Positions 48,855-61,789 of a stretch of 64,000 bases of DNA are shown in pieces. Source of the DNA: Euphorbia lathyris (taxonomy: Eukaryota; Streptophyta; Magnoliopsida; Malpighiales; Euphorbiaceae); contig NC_088911.1 in NCBI RefSeq assembly GCF_963576675.1, positions 80,939,256 through 81,003,255 of the forward strand, written 5' to 3'. Each line of letters starts with the position of its first letter. Positions within the stretch are counted from its first letter, which is position 1. Made by a program: the position numbers and the translations under genes. The notes beneath the pieces are model-generated. The model ran no database searches. It saw nothing but the letters and a program-made list of their open reading frames with translations, and had not been told where the DNA came from.

Positions 48855-49245
48855 ATTGGGTCGATTTGAGAAATAATTCATCAAACTGTCTTCTCGCTCA
48901 TGAATCTTGTTATCTACACTTCATATGTGTGTTATTTTATCAGTAACAAATCACAAACATTCATTGGAATGTGAAAAAAAAAAATATACTGTCTTTTTTG
49001 TACGGATTAGATAAAAAAAATTCTAAAAATCCACCGAATTTATAAATATTAATCTCAAATTCTATTATTAAATTATAAAAAATATGAAATCCTTTTTTTA
49101 GACGAATTATTATGCAATTGGTGCAGAATAATGAATAAAAATATCTGTATTTTATAATAGTGTCTGAAATTGACCCAATTTATCAACGTTAGGGGTAAAA
49201 TTGCTCCTAGCCCAAAACGTTAGGGATATTTTTGCACCTTAACCC
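48855..49245. mobile_element. Mutator-like MITE, right part, unit 4
   Basis: Continuation of the MITE cut at 34212. Lacks the same 29 bp or so as 19010-19399, a marker shared by the two interrupted copies. Confidence 0.7.
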
Positions 49246-50159
49246 AAAAAAGAATTATCATTTTTCTAAGAGCATGCCATATCATCAAAATCCCATCAAA
49301 TCCAATTACCTTTTTTTTTCTTACGATTAAACTCTTCCAATTCATACCTTTTGTCATATAATATCACTATCAATTTTTACATTTAAAAAAAAATGTTCTG
49401 TTTGTAAGAGCATGCAACATCATCAAAATGGCATCTAAAATTCTCTTCTAATCTTCTTTCTGTTTCTGTTATTATATGTAATATAGATTTCATGATTTAT
49501 ATAATCTGTACTTATATGTTGTTTGATAGAAATAAAAATTAAGTACTGAAAAAATATAAAATTAAATACTGAATTTTAAATACCGAATATAAACAATTAG
49601 TTGATAATACAAACACACGTGAATTACCTTAAAAAAATCACATTTAAATTAAATAAGTGCTTAATTTTTAATTTAAATGATTAGATGAGTTATCAAACAA
49701 GGTATTGGCCTAAAATTTCAATTGCGTTTAATAACCCTATGTTCTTATCTAATTGATTCAATAACCTGTCCAGTTACATTCAATATCTCCATAATCTCGT
49801 CTAATTGCATTGGATAACCCAAAAATTCAACTGTCCGGTGAACTTTCAAAATTTCCTAATTTGTTGTCTATTTATCACATTCTTTTGATACGTGACGAGC
49901 ATTTTGAGACATGACGGAGCGTGTCTTCCATTTTCAGCATGCAACAAATTTTATTAAGAATTATGAGGTTATTAGATACAATACGTGGGATCATTTGTAA
50001 CTTTTAGAAATTCAGATGTTGCCCCTATGCTCCAAAACTTTCCCTCCACTCTGAACTTTTTATTTGATGAGTCATATCCTCTGCACATAATAATTAAGAT
50101 ACTATATTTGCCATTTTATACAACTTAGCACATGACCTGTGTATGGTAACCAAATTAGC

Positions 50160-50166
50160 TATAAAT
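50160..50166 (+). promoter_or_regulatory. TATA box of zinc-finger copy 5
   Basis: TATAAAT 83 bp before the ATG at 50243. Confidence 0.55.
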
Positions 50167-50242
50167 TACACCCCTCTTCTCTCTTGCCCTCTCTTCAGAT
50201 TATCAAAAAAAGACACAAATTCAATTTTCAAACCTTGAATCT

Positions 50243-50758
50243 ATGGCTGGATATGGGTGGAATTCCAACAATCTTCCTACAAGCACGTACGCCGGCGCTC
50301 CACAAATCGCCTGTCGAATTTGTAACCAGGTTTTTGTGAGCACTGAAGCTTTTCTTCATCACATCGAAATTCACATGTCTACGGATCATGATGGTTCTTC
50401 TGTTTGTGCCTCCAGAAGGATGCAGCAGCCACCACGGTCTCTTAATGCTTCCGGTGGTGGCTTGAGCGGTCTCTCCTGTCAAAGAAACAACTTCAGTTTT
50501 CCCATTCCAAATGTTTACAGTACTATGTTTAATCCGAATCCTAATCAGTTTATTCATCCCCGGGCAGCCCCAGACATGTACTCTCCTTTTCCAACTGTGA
50601 GGAACAACTACGGGTTTGGGTCACAAAGTTTCCCTATCCCTTTTCAGGCTCCGAGGAAATTCACCCAACCATTTCTTCAGCAGCTGGAGAAACCCTTGAT
50701 CCCTATTTCTGATTCTGATTCTGAGTTTGAAGTGCTAGACTTGAACTTGAAGCTGTAG
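50243..50758 (+). CDS. Single C2H2 zinc-finger protein with EAR motif, copy 5
   Basis: Open 171-residue copy. The finger is intact with Q29, where copy 2 has a stop. It shares with copy 2 two extra Cys residues outside the finger (SVCASRR and GLSCQRN) and MAGYGW at the start. Its last third instead carries variants of copies 1, 6 and 7, so it is a mosaic. LDLNLKL ends the protein. Promoter, 3'UTR hairpin and AATAAA are present. It is the first gene downstream of insertion B, whose end at 48849 lies about 1.4 kb upstream of the ATG, so LTR effects on its expression are possible but not shown by the sequence. Confidence 0.8.
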   Translation: MAGYGWNSNNLPTSTYAGAPQIACRICNQVFVSTEAFLHHIEIHMSTDHDGSSVCASRRMQQPPRSLNASGGGLSGLSCQRNNFSFPIPNVYSTMFNPNPNQFIHPRAAPDMYSPFPTVRNNYGFGSQSFPIPFQAPRKFTQPFLQQLEKPLIPISDSDSEFEVLDLNLKL

Positions 50759-50793
50759 AGCAGTATAAAGATTAGGGTTTTGTTCAGGACAAT

Positions 50794-50823
50794 ACCTAAC
50801 CCTAGCTATGGCTATGGTTAGGT
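50794..50823 (+). other. 3'UTR hairpin, copy 5
   Basis: Same sequence as copy 1. Confidence 0.5.
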
Positions 50824-51017
50824 TCGATGTATTTTTATTTCAATGAAACAATAAATATTATAATCAGAAAAAGAAAATATATGTAAGACTTTTTTAAAAC
50901 ATTGCTTTTTTTTCCTTTCTGAGTTCACAGTTTTTTATGCTATGAATTCAATCTATTTTGTCTCCTTTAATTACCAATTTTTGTCATTTGATTATCAAAT
51001 TAAATCTTTTTTTTTTC

Positions 51018-51468
51018 AAAAATCTACCTAGTGAAGTAATTTAATTTATTGACATAAAGGCTAAATTTCACTTTAATATTTTATGAAAAGTATATAAATT
51101 TTATAAATTTACTCCTAACCTTTTCAAGTAAAATCAATTTTAATCATTTTTTTTTCTTTTTATTCAAAAAGCTACCTAGTGAAGTAATTTAATTTATTGA
51201 CATAATGGCTAAATTCCTCTCTAATATTTTCTGAAAAGTACATATTTGACTCTAACATATGAAATTGTATAAATTTATTAGTAACCTTTTCAAGCAAAAT
51301 CAATTTTAATTTTTTTTTTCTTTCAAAAATCTACCTAGTGAAGTAATTTAATTTATTGGGATAAAAGCGAAATTTGTTACGCGCATTTTCAGAAAAATAT
51401 AGATTCGACTCTAACATATGAAATGGTATATATTTACTCCTAACTATTTTAAGCAAAATCAATGTTAC
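51018..51468. repeat. Three tandem repeats of about 150 bp, unit 5
   Basis: Counterpart of 1764-2214. Confidence 0.8.
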
Positions 51469-51612
51469 TTGTCCAGGGCAGAACTCCATAGGGGGATAGT
51501 CCTTGAAATTTATTTCAAAATAATTTTCAAGCCCACTTTGTCAAAGAGTGAAAGACATGAAGAGGGGTTGTTGTAGATGTGATAATTATTGAATTTTTTT
51601 TACTGTATTCCA

Positions 51613-51726
51613 GGAGTAATACACCAATCAGTCAAAATAATTGTACATACCACTTCATGGGAGATGATTTGTGTAAGGAAAAAAATGTACATGTGACATT
51701 AATTGATTTGTTAGGTGTATTACTCC
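51613..51726. repeat. 114-bp inverted repeat, unit 5
   Basis: As in unit 1. Confidence 0.5.
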
Positions 51727-52666
51727 TAGAGTATTCTAAATTTTTTTCTTATTATTGAGTTAGTGTCGTGTTCGTGTCATATCAATTATCTAGTTGATAT
51801 GAAATGAGTCAACTCTAACTCAACTCAAAAAAATTTGTGTTATAACTATATATTAACCAAATTGGGTTAGTAATTTTGTATTGTGCTTTCGGATCATATG
51901 TAATTTTACTATGTACATATGTTAATGATGTCATTTAAAAATATAGTAGGATATAGTAATAGTTCTAAATAATTAATGTCGTTTTTGGATTAGCAGCTTA
52001 ACTATGACCATCCAAAAATCCGCTAATATATCATTTTAGTTCGTGTAATGTGTTTATAAGTCGCATGCAAAAATATTGAAGGTTCAAGCCATTTTTGCAA
52101 TTAGTAATTGTAATTTTATTACGTTTACTAATTAAATGAAATATAAACACATTAGAGAATATGATAATAATTTTAAATATTCATGACATTTTCGAGTTAG
52201 CAGGTCAACACCAATTCAACCCTAAAATTTATGTATCACTTTTCTCTCAACTAAAAAATTACTCCTTACCTACTAAACTAAATTCAAACACTATAATTAC
52301 ATATCGAGTAATCGATCGCGTATAAATTTATCATTCCTAGGTTGTTATTGGTAAGATATATAGGAATAAAAGATAGAAATAAGGTTGAACTATGAAGTTT
52401 TAATTTTTTTTAAATGACTCGTCGATGAACAACGATTGTTTCATTAAGTTGAACCTCGGCTCATCTAATGTCCTGGTTCTGCCACTACTGCTATATAATA
52501 GAAAATTTGAATGAACTAACTTGACAATTATTAAACTGTCATATCAGACATTTCCAAACATATTAATTTGTCGATAAACTGAAGTAGTTTTGCACATTTT
52601 TGTGGTTATTATTTCTAACTATATTAGTAACATAGTAAACATTTTAGCCACTTTGACAAAAAAAAA

Positions 52667-52893
52667 GTGAGAGAGAGAGAGAGAGGTGGAATGGTTAAGA
52701 AGCAAACGGAGAAGAGAATTTGACGAAGGGAAAATCAATCAGTGACAGGTCTCACTACACTGATAAACAGGCTGAAAGAGAACGGTGGAGATCGGCAACA
52801 AGACTTCATCAGCAGTCGCAATCTGAGTGAGGCAATCGGAGTGACGGAAAATGGAGGAGGGAGATGGAGAACGTGTTTTGCCGTGAAAGAGAG
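52667..52893. other. (GA)n tract and GC-richer block, unit 5
   Basis: Counterpart of 3231-3457. Confidence 0.4.
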
Positions 52894-53761
52894 TTTTTAT
52901 TTGATGAGCTGTTATAAGTGAAGGACATGTGTCAATTAGTATATGGAAGGTTCTTTTAGTGAGTTGGAGGACCGGGACCTTCCTATAAATTCCCCACCTA
53001 ATATAGGATCATTATATATGATCAAACGGGGGGCAATCATAACTTGATACAGAGACTACATAATAACTATAAATCTAGCCATGCTTTTTGTCATTATATA
53101 TGGTCAAACGATGGGTAATCATGACTCGATATAAACGTATTAAATAGAAAAAAAAAACTATGAGTTATGCTTAAATGTTAGAAGATGAAAAAAGTATTTC
53201 ATTGTGGTATTAATACCAAACCACTTCAAAAAAAAAAAAACTCTAATGTCATTTGCCTTTATAAAAAGGGTCAAATATATGAATATCATAATTAAGTACA
53301 AAATTACAACTAAGTCATATCACTAAATTTAATTCTTAATATGTCATTATTCTCTCTATATATTATGATTTTATACCATAATTTAAAAATTATAGACTCA
53401 AATTCAGAAATTATAAACCTTAGAAAATATATTCTAGACTTCTAATTTATAAACTCTAATCCTTGAAATATATTAAAATACTGATTTTACTAGTTTGATA
53501 TAATCCAAAATTATAACTTGTCATAGTTGTAAATAGTTTTTAAAATATGAATTTTCTGGGTAATTTTCCCTTATAAAAATGTCATTAACCACATTCAATT
53601 CACTCTTAAACAAATTGATTTTTTTAATTTTTTTCTTACTATTAACTCTTCCAATTCTTTTCTTAAAAAAAACCCTTCCAAATCTTGTCTTTTGTTCTAT
53701 AATATCACTAACAATTTTTACATTTAAAAAAATAATAACTAACAATTTATAAAAAAAAGAA

Positions 53762-54343
53762 GAGTTAAGATGCAAAAATACCCCTAACGTTTTGGGCCAG
53801 GAGCAATTTTATCCCTGACGTCTAAAATGGTGCAATTTTACCCCTAACGTTGGAAGTCAGGAGCAATTTTACCCCTAACGTTGGAAGTCATGAGCAATTT
53901 TACCCCTAACGTTAATAAATTGGGTCGATTTGAGAAATAATTCATCAAACTGTCTTCTCGCTCATGAATCTTGTTATCTACACTTCATATGTGTGTTATT
54001 TTATCAGTAACAAATCACAAACATTCATTGGAATGTGAAAAAAATAAAAAAATATACTGTCTTTTTTGTACGGATTAGATAAAAAAAAATTCTAAAAATC
54101 CACCGAATTTATACTTATTAATCTCAAATTCTATTATTAAATTATAAAAAATATGAAATCCTTTTTTTAGACGAATTATTATGCAATTGGTGCAGAATAA
54201 TGAATAAAAATATCTGTATTTTATAATAGTGTCTGAAATTGACCAAATTTATCAACGTTAGGGGTAAAATTGCACCATTTTAGACGTTAGGGGTAAAATT
54301 GCTCCTAGCCCAAAACGTTAGGGATATTTTTGCACCTTAACCC
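53762..54343. mobile_element. Mutator-like MITE, unit 5
   Basis: Same element as 23912-24491; target duplications AAAAAAGAA at 53753-53761 and 54344-54352. Uninterrupted. Confidence 0.75.
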
Positions 54344-55249
54344 AAAAAAGAATTATCATTTTTCTAAGAGCATGCCACATCATCAAAATCCCATCAAATC
54401 CAATTACCTTTTTTTTTTCTTACGATTAAACTCTTCCAATTCATACCTTTTGTTCTATAATATCACTAACAATTTTTACATTTAAAAAAAATGTTCTGTT
54501 TGTAAGAGCATCATCAAAATGGCATCTAAAATTCTCTTCTAATCTTCTTTCTGTTTCTGTTATTATATGTAATATAGATTTCCTGATTTATATAATCTGT
54601 ACTTATATGTTGTTTGATAGAAATAAAAATTAAGTGCTGAAAAAATATAAAATTAAATACTGAATTTTAAATACCGAATATAAACAATTATTTGATAATA
54701 CAAACACACGTGAATTACCTTAAAAAATCACATTTAAATTAAATAAGTGCTTAATTTGTAATTTAAATGATTAGATGAGTTATCAAACAAGGTATTGGCC
54801 TAAAATTTCAATTGGGTTTAATAACCCTATGTTCTTATCTAATTGATTCAATAACCTGTCCAGTTACATTCAATATCTCCGTAATCTAGTCTAATTGCAT
54901 TGGATAACCCAAAAATTCAACTGTCCCGTGAACTTTTAAAATTTCCTAATTTGTTGTCTATTTATCACATTCTTTTGATACGTGACGAGCATTTTGAGAC
55001 ATGACGGAGCGTGTCTTCCATTTTCAGCATGCAACAAATTTTATTAAGAATTATGAGGTTATTAGATACAATACGTGGGATCATTTGTAACTTTTAGAAA
55101 TTCAGATGTTGCCCCTATACTCCAAAACTTTCCCTCCACTCTGAACTTTTTATTTGATGAGTCATATCATCTGCACATAATAATTAAGATACTATATTTG
55201 CTATTTTATACAACTTAGCACATGACCTGTGTATGGTAACCAAATTAGC

Positions 55250-55256
55250 TATAAAT
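55250..55256 (+). promoter_or_regulatory. TATA box of zinc-finger copy 6
   Basis: TATAAAT 82 bp before the ATG at 55332, and downstream of the in-frame ATG at 55233. Confidence 0.6.
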
Positions 55257-55331
55257 TACACCCCTCTTCTCTCTTGCCCTCTCTTCAGATTATCAAAAAA
55301 AGACACAAATTCAATTTCAAACCCTGAATCT

Positions 55332-55847
55332 ATGACTGGATATTGGTGGAATTCCAACAATCTTCCTACAAGCACGTACGCCGGCGCTCCACAAATCGCC
55401 TGTCGAATTTGTAACCAGGTTTTTGTGAGAACTGAAGCTTTTCTTCATCACATCGAAATTCACATGTCTACCGATCATGATGGTTCTTCTGTTTCTACCT
55501 CCAGAAGGATGCAGCAGCCACCAACGTCTCTTAATGCTTCCGGTGGTGGCTTGAGCCGTCTCTCCGGTCAAAGAAACAACTTCAGTTTTCCCATTCCAAA
55601 TGTTTACAGTACTATGTTTAATCCGAATCCTAATCAGTTTATTCATCCCCCGCCAGCCCCAGACATGTACTCTCCTTTTCCAACTGTGAGGAACAACTAC
55701 GGGTTTGGGTCACAAAGTTTCCCTATCCCTTTTCAGGCTCCGAGGAAATTCACCCAACCATTTCTTCAGCAGCTGGAGAAACCCTTGATCCCTATTTCTG
55801 ATTCTGATTCTGAGTTTGAAGTGCTAGACTTGAACTTGAAGCTGTAG
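55332..55847 (+). CDS. Single C2H2 zinc-finger protein with EAR motif, copy 6
   Basis: Open 171-residue copy identical in protein to copies 1 and 7 except S33R inside the finger (FVSTEA to FVRTEA). The added positive charge lies in the loop just before the helix, where it could alter DNA or RNA contact; that is inference. It begins MTGYWW and carries STSRRMQQPPTS and HPPPAP. As for copy 1, an upstream in-frame ATG (55233) would add 33 residues but precedes the TATA box, so 55332 is chosen. Confidence 0.8.
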   Translation: MTGYWWNSNNLPTSTYAGAPQIACRICNQVFVRTEAFLHHIEIHMSTDHDGSSVSTSRRMQQPPTSLNASGGGLSRLSGQRNNFSFPIPNVYSTMFNPNPNQFIHPPPAPDMYSPFPTVRNNYGFGSQSFPIPFQAPRKFTQPFLQQLEKPLIPISDSDSEFEVLDLNLKL

Positions 55848-55882
55848 AGCAGTATAAAGATTAGGGTTTTGTTCAGGACAAT

Positions 55883-55912
55883 ACCTAACCCTAGCTATGG
55901 CTATGGTTAGGT
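55883..55912 (+). other. 3'UTR hairpin, copy 6
   Basis: Same sequence as copy 1. Confidence 0.5.
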
Positions 55913-56106
55913 TCGATGTATTTTTATTTCAATGAAACAATAAATATTATAATCAGAAAAAGAAAATATATGTAAGACTTTTTTAAAACATTGCTTTTTT
56001 TTCCTTTCTGAGTTCACAGTTTTTTATGCTATGAATTCAATCTATTTTGTCTCCTTTAATTACCAATTTTTGTCATTTGATTATCAAATTAAATCTTTTT
56101 TTTTTC

Positions 56107-56557
56107 AAAAATCTACCTAGTGAAGTAATTTAATTTATTGACATAAAGGCTAAATTTCACTTTAATATTTTATGAAAAGTATATAAATTTTATAAATTTA
56201 CTCCTAACCTTTTCAAGTAAAATCAATTTTAATCATTTTTTTTTCTTTTTATTCAAAAAGCTACCTAGTGAAGTAATTTAATTTATTGACATAATGGCTA
56301 AATTCCTCTCTAATATTTTCTGAAAAGTACATATTTGACTCTAACATATGAAATTGTATAAATTTATTAGTAACCTTTTCAAGCAAAATCAATTTTAATT
56401 TTTTTTTTCTTTCAAAAATCTACCTAGTGAAGTAATTTAATTTATTGGGATAAAAGCGAAATTTGTTACGCGCATTTTCAGAAAAATATAGATTCGACTC
56501 TAACATATGAAATGGTATATATTTACTCCTAACTATTTTAAGCAAAATCAATGTTAC
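56107..56557. repeat. Three tandem repeats of about 150 bp, unit 6
   Basis: Counterpart of 1764-2214. Confidence 0.8.
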
Positions 56558-56701
56558 TTGTCCAGGGCAGAACTCCATAGGGGGATAGTCCTTGAAATTT
56601 ATTTCAAAATAATTTTCAAGCCCACTTTGTCAAAGAGTGAAAGACATGAAGAGGGGTTGTTGTAGATGTGATAATTATTGAATTTTTTTTACTGTATTCC
56701 A

Positions 56702-56815
56702 GGAGTAATACACCAATCAGTCAAAATAATTGTACATACCACTTCATGGGAGATGATTTGTGTAAGGAAAAAAATGTACATGTGACATTAATTGATTTGT
56801 TAGGTGTATTACTCC
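56702..56815. repeat. 114-bp inverted repeat, unit 6
   Basis: As in unit 1. Confidence 0.5.
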
Positions 56816-57755
56816 TAGAGTATTCTAAATTTTTTTCTTATTATTGAGTTAGTGTCGTGTTCGTGTCATATCAATTATCTAGTTGATATGAAATGAGTCA
56901 ACTCTAACTCAACTCAAAAAAATTTGTGTTATAACTATATATTAACCAAATTGGGTTAGTAATTTTGTATTGTGCTTTCGGATCATATGTAATTTTACTA
57001 TGTACATATGTTAATGATGTCATTTAAAAATATAGTAGGATATAGTAATAGTTCTAAATAATTAATGTCGTTTTTGGATTAGCAGCTTAACTATGACCAT
57101 CCAAAAATCCGCTAATATATCATTTTAGTTCGTGTAATGTGTTTATAAGTCGCATGCAAAAATATTGAAGGTTCAAGCCATTTTTGCAATTAGTAATTGT
57201 AATTTTATTACGTTTACTAATTAAATGAAATATAAACACATTAGAGAATATGATAATAATTTTAAATATTCATGACATTTTCGAGTTAGCAGGTCAACAC
57301 CAATTCAACCCTAAAATTTATGTATCACTTTTCTCTCAACTAAAAAATTACTCCTTACCTACTAAACTAAATTCAAACACTATAATTACATATCGAGTAA
57401 TCGATCGCGTATAAATTTATCATTCCTAGGTTGTTATTGGTAAGATATATAGGAATAAAAGATAGAAATAAGGTTGAACTATGAAGTTTTAATTTTTTTT
57501 AAATGACTCGTCGATGAACAACGATTGTTTCATTAAGTTGAACCTCGGCTCATCTAATGTCCTGGTTCTGCCACTACTGCTATATAATAGAAAATTTGAA
57601 TGAACTAACTTGACAATTATTAAACTGTCATATCAGACATTTCCAAACATATTAATTTGTCGATAAACTAAAGTAGTTTTGCACATTTTTGTGGTTATTA
57701 TTTCTAACTATATTAGTAACATAGTAAACATTTTAGCCACTTTGACAAAAAAAAA

Positions 57756-57980
57756 GTGAGAGAGAGAGAGAGGTGGAATGGTTAAGAAGCAAACGGAGAA
57801 GAGAATTTGACGAAGGGAAAATCAATCAGTGACAGGTCTCACTACACTGATAAACAGGCTGAAAGAGAACGGTGGAGATCGGCAACAAGACTTCATCAGC
57901 AGTCGCAATCTGAGTGAGGCAATCGGAGTGACGGAAAATGGAGGAGGGAGATGGAGAACGTGTTTTGCCGTGAAAGAGAG
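57756..57980. other. (GA)n tract and GC-richer block, unit 6
   Basis: Counterpart of 3231-3457. Confidence 0.4.
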
Positions 57981-58850
57981 TTTTTATTTGATGAGCTGTT
58001 ATAAGTGAAGGACATGTGTCAATTAGTATATGGAAGGTTCTTTTAGTGAGTTGGAGGACCGGGACCTTCCTATAAATTCCCCACCTAATATAGGATCATT
58101 ATATATGATCAAACGGGGGGCAATCATAACTTGATACAGAGACTACATAATAACTATAAATCTAGCCATGCTTTTTGTCATTATATATGGTCAAACGATG
58201 GGTAATCATGACTCGATATAAACGTATTAAATAGAAAAAAAAAACTATGAGTTATGCTTAAATGTTAGAAGATGAAAAAAGTATTTCATTGTGGTATTAA
58301 TACCAAACCACTTCAAAAAAAAAAAAAAACTCTAATGTCATTTGCCTTTATAAAAAGGGTCAAATATATGAATATCATAATTAAGTACAAAATTACAACT
58401 AAGTCATATCACTAAATTTAATTCTTAATATGTCATTATTCTCTCTATATATTATGATTTTATACCATAATTTAAAAATTATAGACTCAAATTCAGAAAT
58501 TATAAACCTTAGAAAATATATTCTAGACTTCTAATTTATAAACTCTAATCCTTGAAATATATTAAAATACTGATTTTACTAGTTTGATATAATCCAAAAT
58601 TATAACTTGTCATAGTTGTAAATAGTTTTTAAAATATGAATTTTCTGGGTAATTTTCCCTTATAAAAATGTCATTAACCACATTCAATTCACTCTTAAAC
58701 AAATTGATTTTTTTAATTTTTTTCTTACTATTAACTCTTCCAATTCTTTTCTTAAAAAAAACCCTTCCAAATCTTGTCTTTTGTTCTATAATATCACTAA
58801 CAATTTTTACATTTAAAAAAATAATAACTAACAATTTATAAAAAAAAGAA

Positions 58851-59432
58851 GAGTTAAGATGCAAAAATACCCCTAACGTTTTGGGCCAGGAGCAATTTTA
58901 TCCCTGACGTCTAAAATGGTGCAATTTTACCCCTAACGTTGGAAGTCAGGAGCAATTTTACCCCTAACGTTGGAAGTCATGAGCAATTTTACCCCTAACG
59001 TTAATAAATTGGGTCGATTTGAGAAATAATTCATCAAACTGTCTTCTCGCTCATGAATCTTGTTATCTACACTTCATATGTGTGTTATTTTATCAGTAAC
59101 AAATCACAAACATTCATTGGAATGTGAAAAAAATAAAAAAATATACTGTCTTTTTTGTACGGATTAGATAAAAAAAAATTCTAAAAATCCACCGAATTTA
59201 TACATATTAATCTCAAATTCTATTATTAAATTATAAAAAATATGAAATCCTTTTTTTAGACGAATTATTATGCAATTGGTGCAGAATAATGAATAAAAAT
59301 ATCTGTATTTTATAATAGTGTCTGAAATTGACCAAATTTATCAACGTTAGGGGTAAAATTGCACCATTTTAGACGTTAGGGGTAAAATTGCTCCTAGCCC
59401 AAAACGTTAGGGATATTTTTGCACCTTAACCC
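58851..59432. mobile_element. Mutator-like MITE, unit 6
   Basis: Same element as 23912-24491; target duplications at 58842-58850 and 59433-59441. Confidence 0.75.
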
Positions 59433-60338
59433 AAAAAAGAATTATCATTTTTCTAAGAGCATGCCACATCATCAAAATCCCATCAAATCCAATTACCTTT
59501 TTTTTTTCTTACGATTAAACTCTTCCAATTCATACCTTTTGTTCTATAATATCACTAACAATTTTTACATTTAAAAAAAATGTTCTGTTTTTAAGAGCAT
59601 CATCAAAATGGCATCTAAAATTCTCTTCTAATCTTCTTTCTGTTTCTGTTATTATATGTAATATAGATTTCCTGATTTATATAATCTGTACTTATATGTT
59701 GTTTGATAGAAATAAAAATTAAGTGCTGAAAAAATATAAAATTAAATACTGAATTTTAAATACCGAATATAAACAATTATTTGATAATACAAACACACGT
59801 GAATTACCTTAAAAAATCACATTTAAATTAAATAAGTGCTTAATTTTTAATTTAAATGATTAGATGAGTTATCAAACAAGGTATTGGCCTAAAATTTCAA
59901 TTGGGTTTAATAACCTTATGTTCTTATCTAATTGATTCAATAACCTGTCCAGTTACATTCAATATCTCCGTAATCTAGTCTAATTGCATTGGATAACCCA
60001 AAAATTCAACTGTCCCGTGAACTTTTAAAATTTCCTAATTTGTTGTCTATTTATCACATTCTTTTGATACGTGACGAGCATTTTGAGACATGACGGAGCG
60101 TGTCTTCCATTTTCAGCATGCAACAAATTTTATTAAGAATTATGAGGTTATTAGATACAATACGTGGGATCATTTGTAACTTTTAGAAATTCAGATGTTG
60201 CCCCTATACTCCAAAACTTTCCCTCCACTCTGAACTTTTTATTTGATGAGTCATATCATCTGCACATAATAATTAAGATACTATATTTGCCATTTTATAC
60301 AACTTAGCACATGACCTGTGTATGGTAACCAAATTAGC

Positions 60339-60345
60339 TATAAAT
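60339..60345 (+). promoter_or_regulatory. TATA box of zinc-finger copy 7
   Basis: TATAAAT 82 bp before the ATG at 60421. Confidence 0.6.
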
Positions 60346-60420
60346 TACACCCCTCTTCTCTCTTGCCCTCTCTTCAGATTATCAAAAAAAGACACAAATT
60401 CAATTTCAAACCCTGAATCT

Positions 60421-60936
60421 ATGACTGGATATTGGTGGAATTCCAACAATCTTCCTACAAGCACGTACGCCGGCGCTCCACAAATCGCCTGTCGAATTTG
60501 TAACCAGGTTTTTGTGAGCACTGAAGCTTTTCTTCATCACATCGAAATTCACATGTCTACCGATCATGATGGTTCTTCTGTTTCTACCTCCAGAAGGATG
60601 CAGCAGCCACCAACGTCTCTTAATGCTTCCGGTGGTGGCTTGAGCCGTCTCTCCGGTCAAAGAAACAACTTCAGTTTTCCCATTCCAAATGTTTACAGTA
60701 CTATGTTTAATCCGAATCCTAATCAGTTTATTCATCCCCCGCCAGCCCCAGACATGTACTCTCCTTTTCCAACTGTGAGGAACAACTACGGGTTTGGGTC
60801 ACAAAGTTTCCCTATCCCTTTTCAGGCTCCGAGGAAATTCACCCAACCATTTCTTCAGCAGCTGGAGAAACCCTTGATCCCTATTTCTGATTCTGATTCT
60901 GAGTTTGAAGTGCTAGACTTGAACTTGAAGCTGTAG
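60421..60936 (+). CDS. Single C2H2 zinc-finger protein with EAR motif, copy 7
   Basis: Open 171-residue copy whose protein is identical to copy 1, 59.4 kb away, and differs from its neighbour copy 6 only at residue 33 (Ser here). Finger at 24-44; acidic SDSDSE and LDLNLKL at the C-terminus. The upstream in-frame ATG at 60322 lies before the TATA box and is discounted. Identity with copy 1 across the array, while copies 2-5 between them differ, argues for recent exchange within the array or selection to keep this form. Confidence 0.8.
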   Translation: MTGYWWNSNNLPTSTYAGAPQIACRICNQVFVSTEAFLHHIEIHMSTDHDGSSVSTSRRMQQPPTSLNASGGGLSRLSGQRNNFSFPIPNVYSTMFNPNPNQFIHPPPAPDMYSPFPTVRNNYGFGSQSFPIPFQAPRKFTQPFLQQLEKPLIPISDSDSEFEVLDLNLKL

Positions 60937-60971
60937 AGCAGTATAAAGATTAGGGTTTTGTTCAGGACAAT

Positions 60972-61001
60972 ACCTAACCCTAGCTATGGCTATGGTTAGG
61001 T
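60972..61001 (+). other. 3'UTR hairpin, copy 7
   Basis: Same sequence as copy 1. Confidence 0.5.
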
Positions 61002-61195
61002 TCGATGTATTTTTATTTCAATGAAACAATAAATATTATAATCAGAAAAAGAAAATATATGTAAGACTTTTTTAAAACATTGCTTTTTTTTCCTTTCTGA
61101 GTTCACAGTTTTTTATGCTATGAATTCAATCTATTTTGTCTCCTTTAATTACCAATTTTTGTCATTTGATTATCAAATTAAATCTTTTTTTTTTC

Positions 61196-61644
61196 AAAAA
61201 TCTACCTAGTGAAGTAATTTAATTTATTGACATAAAGGCTAAATTTCACTTAATATTTTATGAAAAGTATATAAATTTTATAAATTTACTCCTAACCTTT
61301 TCAAGTAAAATCAATTTTAATCATTTTTTTTCTTTTTATTCAAAAAGCTACCTAGTGAAGTAATTTAATTTATTGACATAATGGCTAAATTCCTCTCTAA
61401 TATTTTCTGAAAAGTACATATTTGACTCTAACATATGAAATTGTATAAATTTATTAGTAACCTTTTCAAGCAAAATCAATTTTAATTTTTTTTTTCTTTC
61501 AAAAATCTACCTAGTGAAGTAATTTAATTTATTGGGATAAAAGCGAAATTTGTTACGCGCATTTTCAGAAAAATATAGATTCGACTCTAACATATGAAAT
61601 GGTATATATTTACTCCTAACTATTTTAAGCAAAATCAATGTTAC
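61196..61644. repeat. Three tandem repeats of about 150 bp, unit 7
   Basis: Counterpart of 1764-2214. Confidence 0.8.
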
Positions 61645-61789
61645 TTGTCCAGGGGCAGAACTCCATAGGGGGATAGTCCTTGAAATTTATTTCAAAATAA
61701 TTTTCAAGCCCACTTTGTCAAAGAGTGAAAGACATGAAGAGGGGTTGTTGTAGATGTGATAATTATTGAATTTTTTTTACTGTATTCCA

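Larger units (their letters stand above)
29589..49245 (+). repeat. Array unit 4 (interrupted by insertion B)
   Basis: About 5.0 kb without insertion B. It lacks about 55 bp near 29696 (the TCTATAATATCACTAAC stretch present in other units). It keeps the 190-bp and 64-bp segments deleted from unit 1. Confidence 0.9.
49246..54343 (+). repeat. Array unit 5
   Basis: 5,098 bp. The upstream region and 5' half of the gene match unit 2. The gene's 3' part (PIPFQ, CCCAACCA, GCAGTATAAAG) matches units 1, 6 and 7. Sequence after it matches unit 2 again. Spacers are AT-rich with nothing else recognised. Confidence 0.9.
54344..59432 (+). repeat. Array unit 6
   Basis: 5,089 bp, exactly the spacing of the next gene copy. 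The upstream and coding parts are of the unit 1 type; the 3' part is of the unit 2/5 type (GTAAGAC, TTTTTTATGC, single-G deletion in CCAGGGCAG shared only with unit 5). Confidence 0.9.
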
